The notes under the pieces: generated by a model
Seen by the model: the letters and a program-made list of their open reading frames with translations, nothing else
What the model was told of the DNA's origin: nothing
Database searches by the model: none
Shown here: positions 25,754 to 33,331 of the stretch, one piece after another
Layout of the letters: each line of letters opens with the position of its first letter
How positions within the stretch are numbered: the stretch's first letter is position 1
Position numbers and translations under genes: made by a program
Origin: an uncultured Muribaculaceae bacterium
GTDB taxonomy: Bacteria; Bacteroidota; Bacteroidia; Bacteroidales; Muribaculaceae
Length of the DNA: 35,498 bases
Assembly (NCBI GenBank): GCA_910587545.1
Contig: CAJUMI010000023.1
Location: 1-35,498, forward strand
Direction: 5' to 3'

Positions 25754-27004
25754 TTAGTTTATTTTTAAAGTCTTATAATTCTCGTATTGCTTGGTGTCGC
25801 TCACGGCTACGCTCTCGCCCGGAGCGATGCCGTCGATGACTTCCACCCACTCGCGGTTGCTGTCGCCGAGGCGTACGGTGCGGCGTTTCAACTTCGATGT
25901 GCCATCGGCTACGAAGAGTTGATATATGCCGGGCCCCGAATAGTAGCTGCCCGACGGGATGCGAGTGACCTCGTCCTTGTAGCCGCACGACACATAGACC
26001 TGGACGCGCACGCCGGGGCGCAGGCGCGGGTTGGCGTTGTCGTCGAGGGTGACGGAGAATGGCACGGCGCCTGAAGTCGACTGAGGCTCAATGTTGGCGA
26101 CTGTACCGCTAAGCTCGACATTGCCGAGCCTTACGACTGTCTCCGAGCCCTGGCGCACTTTGTAGCTGCTTCCCTCGGGAACTTCGGCTTCAACTTTGAA
26201 GCAGCTGAGATCGCCGACGACGGCGACTTTCTCGCCGGCGGCGACAGCGCTGCCGATGCTGTTGCTGAGATAGGTGAGTATGCCGTCGTGGGGAGCGGGT
26301 ATGCGGCCTTGGGAGAGCGTGCGCTCCATCATTTCAAGATCGCGCGCGCTGTTGCCGAGCTCGAGGATGGCGGCCTCTTCAAGTGAAGCGAGGCGCGCAC
26401 GCTCGTTGTCGAGTTTGCGTCTCAGTCCTTTGAGTTCGAGCAGTCCGGTCGAATAGGCGGTTTCGGCCTGACGGACGCGGTCGCCGGTGCCGGAGCCGAG
26501 ACTGTCGAGCCGGCGTTCGTTGTCGACGGTGATGGCCAGGCGGTTGACTTCCATCTCCTTTATGTCTATGCGGGTGTCGAGTTCATCGAGAGCTGACCGG
26601 TTTGACAGCCTCAGTTGGTCGAGCTGATTTTTCTTTACGATGTGGCTGTCGTGGAGATTACGGAACTGGGTCTCCGACTCGTGGAGATCGAGCTGGAGAA
26701 GAGGGGTGCCAGCTGAGACGCTGTCGCCGGGCTGTGCGTAGACGGCTATTATGCGGCTCGACACGGGAGAGTTGACAATCTCCTCGAATGCCGGCACCAT
26801 GCGTCCAGATGCTGCTACAGTTGTCCTGAGCGGACCTTTTTCGGCCTTGCCCATGGTCAGATCGGATGCCTTCACCGTTTTGGCGCCGATGAAGGTTATG
26901 CCCCATATCAGGATTGCCGCAGCCGGCACGAGCCACGCGGCGGTGCGAAGCCATTTTTTGCGCCGCGCGTTGCTGATCTCTTGTTTGTCTATGATTCGAT
27001 CCAT
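25754..27004 (-). CDS. Periplasmic adaptor (HlyD/MacA family)
   Basis: A 416-aa membrane fusion protein. I chose the ATG at 27004 (MDRIIDKQEISNARRKK), which puts the TM anchor at about 25-42. The frame extends further upstream but only through low-complexity, non-conserved sequence. Order: anchor, beta-barrel and lipoyl half (GRMVPAFEEIVNSPVSSRI, GDSVSAGTPLLQLD), helical hairpin (about 100-205), second lipoyl half (IPAPHDGILTYLSNSIGSAVAAGEKVAVV), then membrane-proximal domain. It bridges the inner-membrane permeases to the TolC-like channel. First gene of the operon; a possible promoter (TTATTTTG near 27046-27039) is imperfect. Confidence 0.93.
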   Translation of the reverse strand: MDRIIDKQEISNARRKKWLRTAAWLVPAAAILIWGITFIGAKTVKASDLTMGKAEKGPLRTTVAASGRMVPAFEEIVNSPVSSRIIAVYAQPGDSVSAGTPLLQLDLHESETQFRNLHDSHIVKKNQLDQLRLSNRSALDELDTRIDIKEMEVNRLAITVDNERRLDSLGSGTGDRVRQAETAYSTGLLELKGLRRKLDNERARLASLEEAAILELGNSARDLEMMERTLSQGRIPAPHDGILTYLSNSIGSAVAAGEKVAVVGDLSCFKVEAEVPEGSSYKVRQGSETVVRLGNVELSGTVANIEPQSTSGAVPFSVTLDDNANPRLRPGVRVQVYVSCGYKDEVTRIPSGSYYSGPGIYQLFVADGTSKLKRRTVRLGDSNREWVEVIDGIAPGESVAVSDTKQYENYKTLKIN

Positions 27005-27220
27005 AAAATGTCTGTTTTGCAGATTAATTTTTACACCACAAAATAACATACATTTTGGATTTGAGTCAAGCGTTATTGAAAATCAGCGGATTATGGGGTG
27101 TATGCCTGTCCGAAACCGTACACGCCGACATTTCTAAGCCTGCCGGCTACCCTTTTACAACCTCTCCTTAAACAAAACGGCCGTCAGAATTGTAAATAAA
27201 AATAGCTAATTTTAATTGTC

Positions 27221-27412
27221 ATGAAACCTAAGACTGTATTAACGGGGCTGTTGATGGGTGCGATAGCTACTGCAGGACTGACAGCTCAGACACCCAACAT
27301 CTCATTCGGCATAGGCTCTGACGGAGTGACGTTCAATCTGAACACCTATCCTTATTACTATTATGACGGGATGTATCCGCCCCCATATCATCGTCCGCAT
27401 CGACCCGTCTAA
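27221..27412 (+). CDS. Small secreted protein, ends at an in-frame TAA
   Basis: A 63-aa ORF with a good signal peptide (MKPKTVLTGLLMGAIATAGLTAQ). It is followed by a short Tyr/Pro/His-rich mature part (YPYYYYDGMYPPPYHRPHRP). TAA at 27410-27412 ends it, but the same frame continues without a break to 27538. It may therefore be a broken 105-aa gene rather than a complete 63-aa one. No named family recognised. It diverges from the efflux operon. The 216-bp gap 27005-27220 shows no consensus promoter for it; the AT-rich leader (27190-27220) has only a near-match TAATTTTA. Confidence 0.65.
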   Translation: MKPKTVLTGLLMGAIATAGLTAQTPNISFGIGSDGVTFNLNTYPYYYYDGMYPPPYHRPHRPV

Positions 27413-27421
27413 GGAGTTCCT

Positions 27422-27538
27422 TTGACCCCCAAGCAGTATAAGAAGGCAGTAAAAAAGTATATGAAGCAACAGGAAAAATACGCAAAAAAGTATTACAAGC
27501 ATCACCGAAAGCATCATCATCATCACGATGACGACTGA
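27422..27538 (+). CDS. Lys/His-rich C-terminal fragment or TTG-start small ORF
   Basis: From TTG at 27422 the frame encodes 38 aa: a Lys/Tyr-rich helix (TPKQYKKAVKKYMKQQEKY) and an end of HHRKHHHHHDDD. It is in the same frame as the preceding secreted ORF, separated only by TAA and nine bases. An AAGGAG sits 5 nt before TTG, so separate, coupled translation is possible. Alternatively, TAA replaced a CAA codon in one 105-aa gene. Its TGA directly abuts the convergent gene's stop (TGATCA), which is the packing expected of real coding sequence. The His/Asp-rich end may bind metal. Confidence 0.5.
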   Translation: MTPKQYKKAVKKYMKQQEKYAKKYYKHHRKHHHHHDDD

Positions 27539-28354
27539 TCAGCGGAATCGATAGGTGATGTAGGCTGTCGATTCTTCGGGCGCGTCGTTGTCTGAACGGG
27601 TGAAGTTGCGGCTACGCACCTCGCGCTCGCAAGCGGCGCGGACTTTGGGATCAGTGGCTGCGGGGGCGTCGCCACCCTGGAATGAGACAGATTTGACTTT
27701 GCCGTTGCGGTCGATCTTCACCATCATTTCGACGCTGCCGGTGACAGAGCTGGGCACGTCGTTGTAGCGCGGCATGGCCCATCCGCCGCCTACGCGTCCG
27801 GTACCACGCCCGTTGACAGCGGCTATGCTGCCTGTCGGGCGGCCTGCATCGCCCTCTGTACGTGCACGATTGTCGGCGTTATTTTTGCCTGCGTTGCGGA
27901 ATGCGCTCTGAGTCTGTGATGTAGCCTTGCGGCGGGCTTCGGCCTCTTCTTTCTGTTTTTTAAGTTCTTCAGCAGACGGTCCTTGAGGCTTTGGCTGCTG
28001 TCTTTTCTCAGCCTTGACTTCTGATGGAGCTGTTTGGGTGACCGGCTCCGGCGCTTCGCCTGGAGTGCCTTGATCAACCACTTCCATACCGGTCTGCGGA
28101 GCGGCTTCGGCGAGATTGTTTTCGACTGTCTCGTTGAGAGCCGGCGCCGGATCGGCGATCTTAGGCGACTTGGGTTTGGGCAGGTCGAGCAGTTCGGCAT
28201 ACTCGTCATCGAGGACGATCTCGCTGTCGTGTTTCGGCGGCCATTCTTTATCGGAGCGTCCCGGAGTGATAGAGTCGAGCATCATCCACGCGATCACTGT
28301 TGCCACAATCACAGCGGTGCAAATAGCTGAATATATGCGCGGACGGGAGTTCAT
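27539..28354 (-). CDS. TonB/TolA-like energy transducer
   Basis: A 271-aa protein with a short cytoplasmic tail and one N-terminal TM (about 8-26). It continues with a long Pro/Glu/Lys/Gln-rich periplasmic stretch (about 30-175), then a compact C-terminal domain (about 185-271) whose VEMMVKIDRNGKVKSVSF and YITYRFR strands fit the TonB C-terminal fold. The Ala/Glu/Lys-rich coil (PSAEELKKQKEEAEARRK) is TolA-like. It overlaps the tolR/exbD-like gene by ATGA and forms the third member of a proton-driven complex with it and the tolQ/exbB-like gene. It may energise TonB-dependent receptors or act as Tol system; I cannot decide from sequence. Confidence 0.85.
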   Translation of the reverse strand: MNSRPRIYSAICTAVIVATVIAWMMLDSITPGRSDKEWPPKHDSEIVLDDEYAELLDLPKPKSPKIADPAPALNETVENNLAEAAPQTGMEVVDQGTPGEAPEPVTQTAPSEVKAEKRQQPKPQGPSAEELKKQKEEAEARRKATSQTQSAFRNAGKNNADNRARTEGDAGRPTGSIAAVNGRGTGRVGGGWAMPRYNDVPSSVTGSVEMMVKIDRNGKVKSVSFQGGDAPAATDPKVRAACEREVRSRNFTRSDNDAPEESTAYITYRFR

Positions 28355-28788
28355 TTATCAGATGATTGTTGCGGTTGACCAGAGATCGGCCTGGTGGCGA
28401 GAACCATTTTCATGGAATTTTCGGCTCCGAGATTCAGCACCTCGACCACTTTGCCGTAAGGCACCTCTACATCGGCATATACTGCGATGCCGCTCTCGGG
28501 ATCCTGAGTCCTGATGACCTGAAGATATTCGATCAGACGGTCGTTCTCGACCGGCATCAGCTCAGAGTTGTCATAGCTGACATATAAGTTGGATTGGGCG
28601 TCAATAAAGACTCGGGTGGTAGGTTTGGCCGGAGTCTGCTCGGCGCTTTCAGGCAGATTTATGTCGAGAGCTGTCGGAAATACGAATGTCGAGGTTACCA
28701 GAAAAAAGACGAGCAACAGGAAGATGACGTCGGTCATCGAAGCCATCGAGAAAGTTGCCATCATGTCTTGTTGTCGTTTGAGTGCCAT
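28351..28788 (-). CDS. ExbD/TolR-family biopolymer transport protein
   Basis: A 145-aa protein with one TM helix (about 15-35, DVIFLLLVFFLVTSTF) carrying the conserved Asp (D20 of MTDVIFLL) used for proton passage. A periplasmic domain of about 100 residues follows. It stands 9 bp after the tolQ/exbB-like gene and overlaps the TonB/TolA-like gene by 4 bases. It is the membrane stator partner in the proton channel. Confidence 0.93.
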   Translation of the reverse strand: MALKRQQDMMATFSMASMTDVIFLLLVFFLVTSTFVFPTALDINLPESAEQTPAKPTTRVFIDAQSNLYVSYDNSELMPVENDRLIEYLQVIRTQDPESGIAVYADVEVPYGKVVEVLNLGAENSMKMVLATRPISGQPQQSSDK

Positions 28789-28797
28789 GGCGATGAC

Positions 28798-29559
28798 TTA
28801 TTGGGCGGGTTCGTTAAGGAGATCCATGAAGTCCATGGTGCGGGCTTCCATGAGGTTCATAACCTTGTTGATGCGCGCCACAAGATAGTTGTAGGCAAAC
28901 AGGGCAATGATGCCTACAACGAGACCGGCGACTGTTGTGACAAGCGCGGTGTAGATGCCGCCTGCGAAATCTCCGATCGACGCGGCGTTGCCCGACGATG
29001 CGATGGCGAAGAATGCCTGGACCATGCCGATGACAGTGCCGAGGAACCCGAGCATCGGGGCTCCGGCTGCGGTAGTGGCGAGCCAGGGCAGGCCTTTGCT
29101 GAGTGCGGCAATCTCGAGGTTGCCTGTGTTCTCGATGGCCACGAGCACGTCGTTCATCGGGCGGCCGATGCGGCTGATGCCTTTGGCGATAAGGCGGGCG
29201 TAGGGCGAAGATGTGCTTTTGCAGAGGTTGAGAGCCGACTCGATTTCCCCTTCGTGGATATAGTCTTTGATGCGCTTCATGAATGTGTCGTCAAGACGCG
29301 AGGCCTTATATGTCGCGATGGAGCGCTCGAAAAATATGTATATGCTTATGACTGCGAGAACGGCGAGTGGGATCATGATCCATCCGCCTTCGACGCACAG
29401 TTCCCAGATTGAAAGTTCAGGCGCCTCGACAGGCTGAGCCGAAATCATTTCGGAAAGGGCGGTTGTGCCGGAGTCGGGCGCGGTTGAACCGGTTAGGGCT
29501 GCGGCTGCGGTCTGGATTGTATCTGCAACGGCTATGGGAACTTGAGCTAAGACTGACAT
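28798..29559 (-). CDS. MotA/TolQ/ExbB-family proton channel
   Basis: A 253-aa inner-membrane protein. It has a long N-terminal leader region, TM1 about 55-75 (GGWIMIPLAVLAVISIYIFF), a cytoplasmic stretch with small-residue motifs, and two C-terminal TM helices (PWLATTAAGAPMLGFLGTVIGMV and GIYTALVTTVAGLVVGIIALF). The TVIGM and VAGL patterns are typical of TolQ/ExbB. It lies between pdxJ (41 bp upstream) and the exbD/tolR-like gene. Together with the next two genes it powers outer-membrane work with the proton gradient. Confidence 0.93.
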   Translation of the reverse strand: MSVLAQVPIAVADTIQTAAAALTGSTAPDSGTTALSEMISAQPVEAPELSIWELCVEGGWIMIPLAVLAVISIYIFFERSIATYKASRLDDTFMKRIKDYIHEGEIESALNLCKSTSSPYARLIAKGISRIGRPMNDVLVAIENTGNLEIAALSKGLPWLATTAAGAPMLGFLGTVIGMVQAFFAIASSGNAASIGDFAGGIYTALVTTVAGLVVGIIALFAYNYLVARINKVMNLMEARTMDFMDLLNEPAQ

Positions 29560-29600
29560 GATGAAGAATAGATTTTATTGTGTGATGATGAGTCTGCTTG

Positions 29601-30314
29601 TTATCGCAGAGCTGTTTTGTAGCGTTTGATGGTTTCTGCGAGGCCTAAATACAGGGCGTCGCAGATGAGAGCGTGGCCTATCGACACTTCGTTGAGGTAG
29701 GGCACATTGCGGCGGAAATATGCGAGATTGTCGAGGTCGAGGTCATGGCCGGCGTTGACGCCGAGCCCGAGTCTGTGAGCGGCATCGCTTGCGGCGGCAT
29801 ACGGAGCCACGGCTTTGGCGGGGTCGGTGCGGTAGGCGTCAGCGTAAGGCTTGGTGTAGAGTTCGACGCGGTCGGTTCCTGCCTTGGCTGCTGCTGCAAT
29901 CATCTCGGGATCCGGATCGACGAAGATGGAAGTGCGTATACCGGCTTCTTTGAACGTGTCGACGATGCCGGTAAGGAAGTCGAGATGCTTGACAGTGTTC
30001 CACCCGGCCGATGAAGTCAGTGCGTCGGGGGCGTCGGGAACCAGAGTCACCTGTTCGGGGCGTACTTTGAGTACGAGGTCGATGAACTCGGGCGACGGAT
30101 AGCCCTCGATGTTGAATTCGGTCTTGATCAGCGGACGGAGTCTGAACACATCGTCGTGCCGGATATGGCGCTCGTCCGGTCGGGGATGGACTGTGATGCC
30201 GTCTGCACCGAACGACTCGCAGTCGCAGGCCACGTCCTCAACGCAGGGGCGGTTTTCTCCGCGGGCGTTACGGAGAGTGGCTACTTTGTTTATATTAACA
30301 CTGAGGTTGGTCAT
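29601..30314 (-). CDS. pdxJ: Pyridoxine 5'-phosphate synthase
   Basis: A 237-aa TIM-barrel enzyme that joins 1-deoxyxylulose 5-phosphate and 3-amino-1-hydroxyacetone phosphate to pyridoxine 5'-phosphate in the DXP-dependent vitamin B6 pathway. Signature segments are NINKVATLRNARG near the start, HPRPDERHIRHDDV, the metal/phosphate-proximal VNAGHDLDLDNL, and a final NEVSIGHALI. Length is normal. It is the first gene of the pdxJ-tolQ-tolR-tolA unit and is divergent from the small CBS-derived gene and nadK. Confidence 0.97.
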   Translation of the reverse strand: MTNLSVNINKVATLRNARGENRPCVEDVACDCESFGADGITVHPRPDERHIRHDDVFRLRPLIKTEFNIEGYPSPEFIDLVLKVRPEQVTLVPDAPDALTSSAGWNTVKHLDFLTGIVDTFKEAGIRTSIFVDPDPEMIAAAAKAGTDRVELYTKPYADAYRTDPAKAVAPYAAASDAAHRLGLGVNAGHDLDLDNLAYFRRNVPYLNEVSIGHALICDALYLGLAETIKRYKTALR

Positions 30315-30349
30315 TGCTTTTAATCAACAGGCTTTAAGATCAGCCGTGA

Positions 30350-30381
30350 ATTGGCGAAATGGAAAAATATTCGTAAATTTG
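30350..30381 (+). promoter_or_regulatory. Promoter of the CBS-remnant/nadK unit
   Basis: ATTG (30350-30353, one mismatch to TTTG), 20 nt, then TAAATTTG (30374-30381, exact). The predicted start near 30388 rules out an upstream TTG at 30351 as the start of translation and leaves a ~50-nt leader to GTG at 30438. Confidence 0.6.
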
Positions 30382-30399
30382 TATTTGCAAATGTTTCTG

Positions 30400-30430
30400 C
30401 AAATTTAGTCAGAAATAATAAAACGACGAA
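30400..30430 (-). promoter_or_regulatory. Promoter of the pdxJ-tol unit
   Basis: On the - strand, TTCG (30430-30427, one mismatch), 19 nt, then TAAATTTG (30407-30400, exact). The start near 30394 is about 79 nt before pdxJ. It faces the + promoter head-on. Confidence 0.55.
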
Positions 30431-30437
30431 AGAATTA

Positions 30438-30791
30438 GTGTCAAAAGATTTCAAAACATATCAAGTAGACGAGCTTTATCCGGCACATGAAGGATCGAGC
30501 CACCTGCTTCTGGGATGTCGGCGCGACGATTATTCGGCGTCGCGGATAGCCAGAGCTGTCGAGGACTGTGACGCCCACCTTCTCAATCTCAACGTGATGA
30601 GCGACGATGACAATGCCTACGACCTTCTGGTCGACATACGTGTCAACCGCCTGAGCGGGGAGTCTGTCGCCCGGTCGCTCGCGCGATATGGCTACGAAGT
30701 GCTGGATTTCTCGCACGGAGACATGGCCGACGGTGATGATTCGACGCTGAAGAGTCGCGTCGACGAACTCTTGCGCTATCTTAATATGTGA
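30438..30791 (+). CDS. CBS-less regulatory-domain protein next to nadK
   Basis: I choose the GTG at 30438 (117 aa, MSKDFKTYQVDELYPAHEGSS) because the nearest promoter starts transcripts at about 30388. The product matches, in my recollection of the family, the C-terminal ACT-like part of a Bacteroidota CBS-domain protein that commonly precedes nadK: DYSASRIARAVEDCDAHLLNL is its characteristic helix-strand segment and YGYEVLDF its last strand. The two CBS motifs expected before it are missing. The N-terminal SKDF also resembles the usual N-terminus, so an internal deletion is possible. nadK follows after 24 bp. Confidence 0.7.
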   Translation: MSKDFKTYQVDELYPAHEGSSHLLLGCRRDDYSASRIARAVEDCDAHLLNLNVMSDDDNAYDLLVDIRVNRLSGESVARSLARYGYEVLDFSHGDMADGDDSTLKSRVDELLRYLNM

Positions 30792-30815
30792 GTCCCCCCC
30801 TAACACGATATAGAA

Positions 30816-31676
30816 ATGAAAATAGCAGTGTACGGCAGTCGTCGCCAGGACGGGCATTTGCCCGAGATCGAAGCCTTTATGAAACGGCTCGGAGAGACCG
30901 GTCAGGAAGTGGTCATGCACCCGAAGCTGTACAAATATCTGCGCGGCTCGATGCTGCAGTCGCTCGGAGCCGTAAGGCGGGTGACTGATGTGAGCGATTT
31001 TACGGCCGATGTGGCTGTGAGTATAGGTGGCGACGGAACATTCCTGCGCACGGCGATGTGGCTCGGGGGGCAGGATATACCGATAGTTGGTATCAACACC
31101 GGTCATCTTGGATACATGACAGCGCTTGGCGTTGACAGTCTCGTCTCGTTGCCCGATCTATTGCAGTCGGGCAATATGCAGACCGAGCGCCGCGGTCTGA
31201 TAGAAGTCGTCAGCCCGTCGCTGCCGACATGGCCTTTCGCGCTCAACGAGGTCACCGTGTCGAAGGACGACAGCGCGTCAATGATCACGACGCGGGCGAT
31301 GCTTGACGGAGAACTTCTCGCTGACTACAGGGCTGACGGTCTCATAGTGGCTACGGCTACCGGAAGCACTGCCTACAATCTGTCGGTGGGGGGGCCGATT
31401 ATCGAACCCCGGACACCCGTATGGGTCATATCTCCGATTGCCGCCCATGCGCTGACAATGAGGCCTCTTGTGGTAAGTGACTGTTCTGCGCTGACGCTGT
31501 GCCCCGATGCGAGAGCCGAGCATTTCAGACTGTCGGTCGACGGTCGGTCAGTGTCGCTGCCGGTCGGCACGGAAGTCAGTCTGCGCAGGGCCGATTTTGA
31601 GGTCAAGGTGCTTCATGTGCCAGGATCGTCGTTCAGTGAGACGCTGCGTAACAAACTTCACTGGGGAGTGGACTGA
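30816..31676 (+). CDS. nadK: NAD kinase
   Basis: A 286-aa enzyme phosphorylating NAD to NADP. It shows the diacylglycerol/NAD-kinase GGDGTF motif (71-76) with T75, the NE pair in LNEVTVSKDDSASM, and the second conserved glycine-rich loop in DGLIVATATGSTAYNLSVGGPI. Length is usual for bacterial NadK. It sits between the CBS-derived small gene and the YgjP-like peptidase, opposite pdxJ. Confidence 0.97.
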   Translation: MKIAVYGSRRQDGHLPEIEAFMKRLGETGQEVVMHPKLYKYLRGSMLQSLGAVRRVTDVSDFTADVAVSIGGDGTFLRTAMWLGGQDIPIVGINTGHLGYMTALGVDSLVSLPDLLQSGNMQTERRGLIEVVSPSLPTWPFALNEVTVSKDDSASMITTRAMLDGELLADYRADGLIVATATGSTAYNLSVGGPIIEPRTPVWVISPIAAHALTMRPLVVSDCSALTLCPDARAEHFRLSVDGRSVSLPVGTEVSLRRADFEVKVLHVPGSSFSETLRNKLHWGVD

Positions 31677-31679
31677 CGA

Positions 31680-32402
31680 GTGGGGCGGTATATCTGCGGC
31701 AGCGGTTTTTTCGAGCATCCGGCGCTTGGCCAGGTCAGATATACGGTCAGGCCGTCGGCGCGTCGATTTGTGGCGCGGTGGAAAGGCGGAGTGCTGCATG
31801 TGACGCTTCCGCCGGCCACTACAATAGCGGATCTTGACGGGGTGATAAGGCAGATGCTGCCCCGGCTGCTGTCCCGCAGGCCTCGCGAGGCGATGTATGA
31901 ATTGGGTCGAGAAATGGCGTTCGAGCTGTTCTCGGTTCGGGTAACCGGAGTGAAAGGCTACGGGCGGAGGTGTTCGCTTCATCAGACCGGACGGATGCGT
32001 TTCGAGATAAGGATCGACGGGCAGGCTGATCCTGGGAATCCTGACGTCGAGGCTTTGATAAGCCGTATGATGAAGAAGCTGGCGGCGTATGTCGCGAAGG
32101 ATGTTCTGATTGGTCAGGCCGAGATGGTTGCCGCGCGTATCGGCGTGAGTCCGGCCGAGTGGTGTCTGTCATCGGGGCGCAGGACGCTCGGGCGTTGCAG
32201 CTCGCGAAAGGAGATAGCGCTGAGCGTGGTTCTTGTGTTTCTGCCGGAGAAATTGCGTGAGTATGTGATATGCCACGAACTCGCTCATCTGAGCGAAATG
32301 AACCATTCGCCGCGCTTTCACGCGCTTTGTGACAGATATTGCAATGGCTGTGAGCGAGAGCTCGCAGCCGAGCTGAAAGCGTTTGTTATTCCGGTTGTGT
32401 GA
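31680..32402 (+). CDS. YgjP/SprT-like zinc metallopeptidase
   Basis: A 240-aa protein started at GTG 31680, 3 bp after the nadK stop. The zinc site is HELAH (H199, E200, H203) with a third ligand H214 in NHSPRFHALC, the order of YgjP/DUF45 (WLM/SprT-like) proteins. Upstream, RTLGRCSSRKEIALSVVLVFLPEKLREYVICHELAHL fits this family's core, with GRCS replacing the common WGSC. The N-terminal half is a small beta-rich domain of no named function. Its 3' end overlaps the convergent DUF4919 gene by 17 bases. Confidence 0.85.
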   Translation: MGRYICGSGFFEHPALGQVRYTVRPSARRFVARWKGGVLHVTLPPATTIADLDGVIRQMLPRLLSRRPREAMYELGREMAFELFSVRVTGVKGYGRRCSLHQTGRMRFEIRIDGQADPGNPDVEALISRMMKKLAAYVAKDVLIGQAEMVAARIGVSPAEWCLSSGRRTLGRCSSRKEIALSVVLVFLPEKLREYVICHELAHLSEMNHSPRFHALCDRYCNGCERELAAELKAFVIPVV

Positions 32403-33171
32403 CGGAGTCGGTCGGCTCGGACAGCCTGTCGGGGTCGTCTTCGAGTTCCTGCAGCTCGGACGGATGCTTGAGGAAATACTGGTGCAGCATTTCGGAGATG
32501 TCGAAGTAGAATCCCGCCGGATCGTTGTTGTTTCGCGGGTTGACGCTGATATAGTCGTAGTACGGCGGTTCGAAACGCTGGCCTGTGGCAGTGAAACCGG
32601 CAAGATTTAGCAGATCGTATTCGTGCTCTGGGTATACGACCACGCGGGCGGTCTCGGGGTCGGTCCCCGTGCCTGACGAGGCTATGACAAGCAGAATATG
32701 GTTTAGTTTGTACTGCCAGATTTTCGCAAGATCGAATTTGCCGTTTTTCTCGTATGCCGCAACCCTGTGGGCGAGTTGCTGTATGTTGACCGGATTGTCC
32801 TCGATGGCCGCGAGCGCATAGTCGAGGATCATCTGGCGTTCGGAACGCGACCGTGATGTCTTCTGATAGATCGGTTTGAGTACGTCGAGCTGCGCGGGTC
32901 TGAAAACGCCGCGATATGGATCGTAGTCCTCCTGGAAGAATGTGCCGTAGTAGAAATATTGGAATTGCAGATCGGTCATGGTCGTGTCATTGGCCATGAA
33001 ACTTTTCAGTAGCGAGGGGTAGTAGAATTCGGACTCGGGATCGGTTGAAGCCTCTTTAATCGCTTTCAGATCGGGCTTGCCGAGCGAGGAGTGCGTGACG
33101 GCGGAAACAGCGACCGGAAGCGCAGTGGAAACGGCAAGGATCAAGATTTTCAGGAATGTTTGAAACTTCAT
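32386..33171 (-). CDS. DUF4919 secreted protein
   Basis: A 261-aa protein with a signal peptide (1-24, ends VSA) and a mature part matching the DUF4919 family pattern: FYYPSLLKSFMANDTTMT, QFQYFYYGTFFQEDYDPY, GTGTDPETA and YEHEYDLLNLAGF-like blocks. The C-terminus is acidic. Function unknown. It is monocistronic, with a TATCTTTG -7 element just before the start, and its end overlaps the YgjP-like gene. Confidence 0.83.
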   Translation of the reverse strand: MKFQTFLKILILAVSTALPVAVSAVTHSSLGKPDLKAIKEASTDPESEFYYPSLLKSFMANDTTMTDLQFQYFYYGTFFQEDYDPYRGVFRPAQLDVLKPIYQKTSRSRSERQMILDYALAAIEDNPVNIQQLAHRVAAYEKNGKFDLAKIWQYKLNHILLVIASSGTGTDPETARVVVYPEHEYDLLNLAGFTATGQRFEPPYYDYISVNPRNNNDPAGFYFDISEMLHQYFLKHPSELQELEDDPDRLSEPTDSVTQPE

Positions 33172-33187
33172 CTATGATTGTTTTCTA

Positions 33188-33195
33188 CAAAGATA
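33188..33195 (-). promoter_or_regulatory. -7 element of the DUF4919 gene
   Basis: On the - strand TATCTTTG is an exact TAnnTTTG match about 16 nt before the ATG; the implied leader is very short. No clear TTTG -33 is present. Confidence 0.5.
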
Positions 33196-33232
33196 CGGAA
33201 AAACGGGTCGCCAGCGGTTGCAGGTAACAGTG

Positions 33233-33260
33233 TTTTTGCAACAATTTGCATTTTTTTGCA
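33233..33260. repeat. Three TTTGCA repeats with 10-bp period
   Basis: TTTGCA occurs at 33235-33240, 33245-33250 and 33255-33260, each preceded by T-rich sequence, exactly one helical turn apart. It lies 38-65 bp upstream of the DUF4919 -7 element, where curved DNA or an UP-like element would act. Confidence 0.5.
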
Positions 33261-33263
33261 TAG

Positions 33264-33298
33264 AAAGACAGCCCGTCGCCTTTGCGGGCGACGGGCTG
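33264..33298 (-). terminator. Terminator of nagB
   Basis: A perfect 12-bp stem, CAGCCCGTCGCC (33269-33280) with GGCGACGGGCTG (33287-33298), around a 6-nt loop. On the - strand it begins 33 nt after the nagB stop and is followed by TCTTTCTA, a modest T-rich tail. Confidence 0.75.
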
Positions 33299-33331
33299 TG
33301 AGTCAGTATGGTCTGATGGTCAGACGGTCGG

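Noticed and set aside
30351..30437. Longer N-terminus for the CBS-remnant protein from TTG at 30351
   Set aside because: It would begin upstream of the predicted transcript start and translate the promoter; GTG at 30438 fits better.
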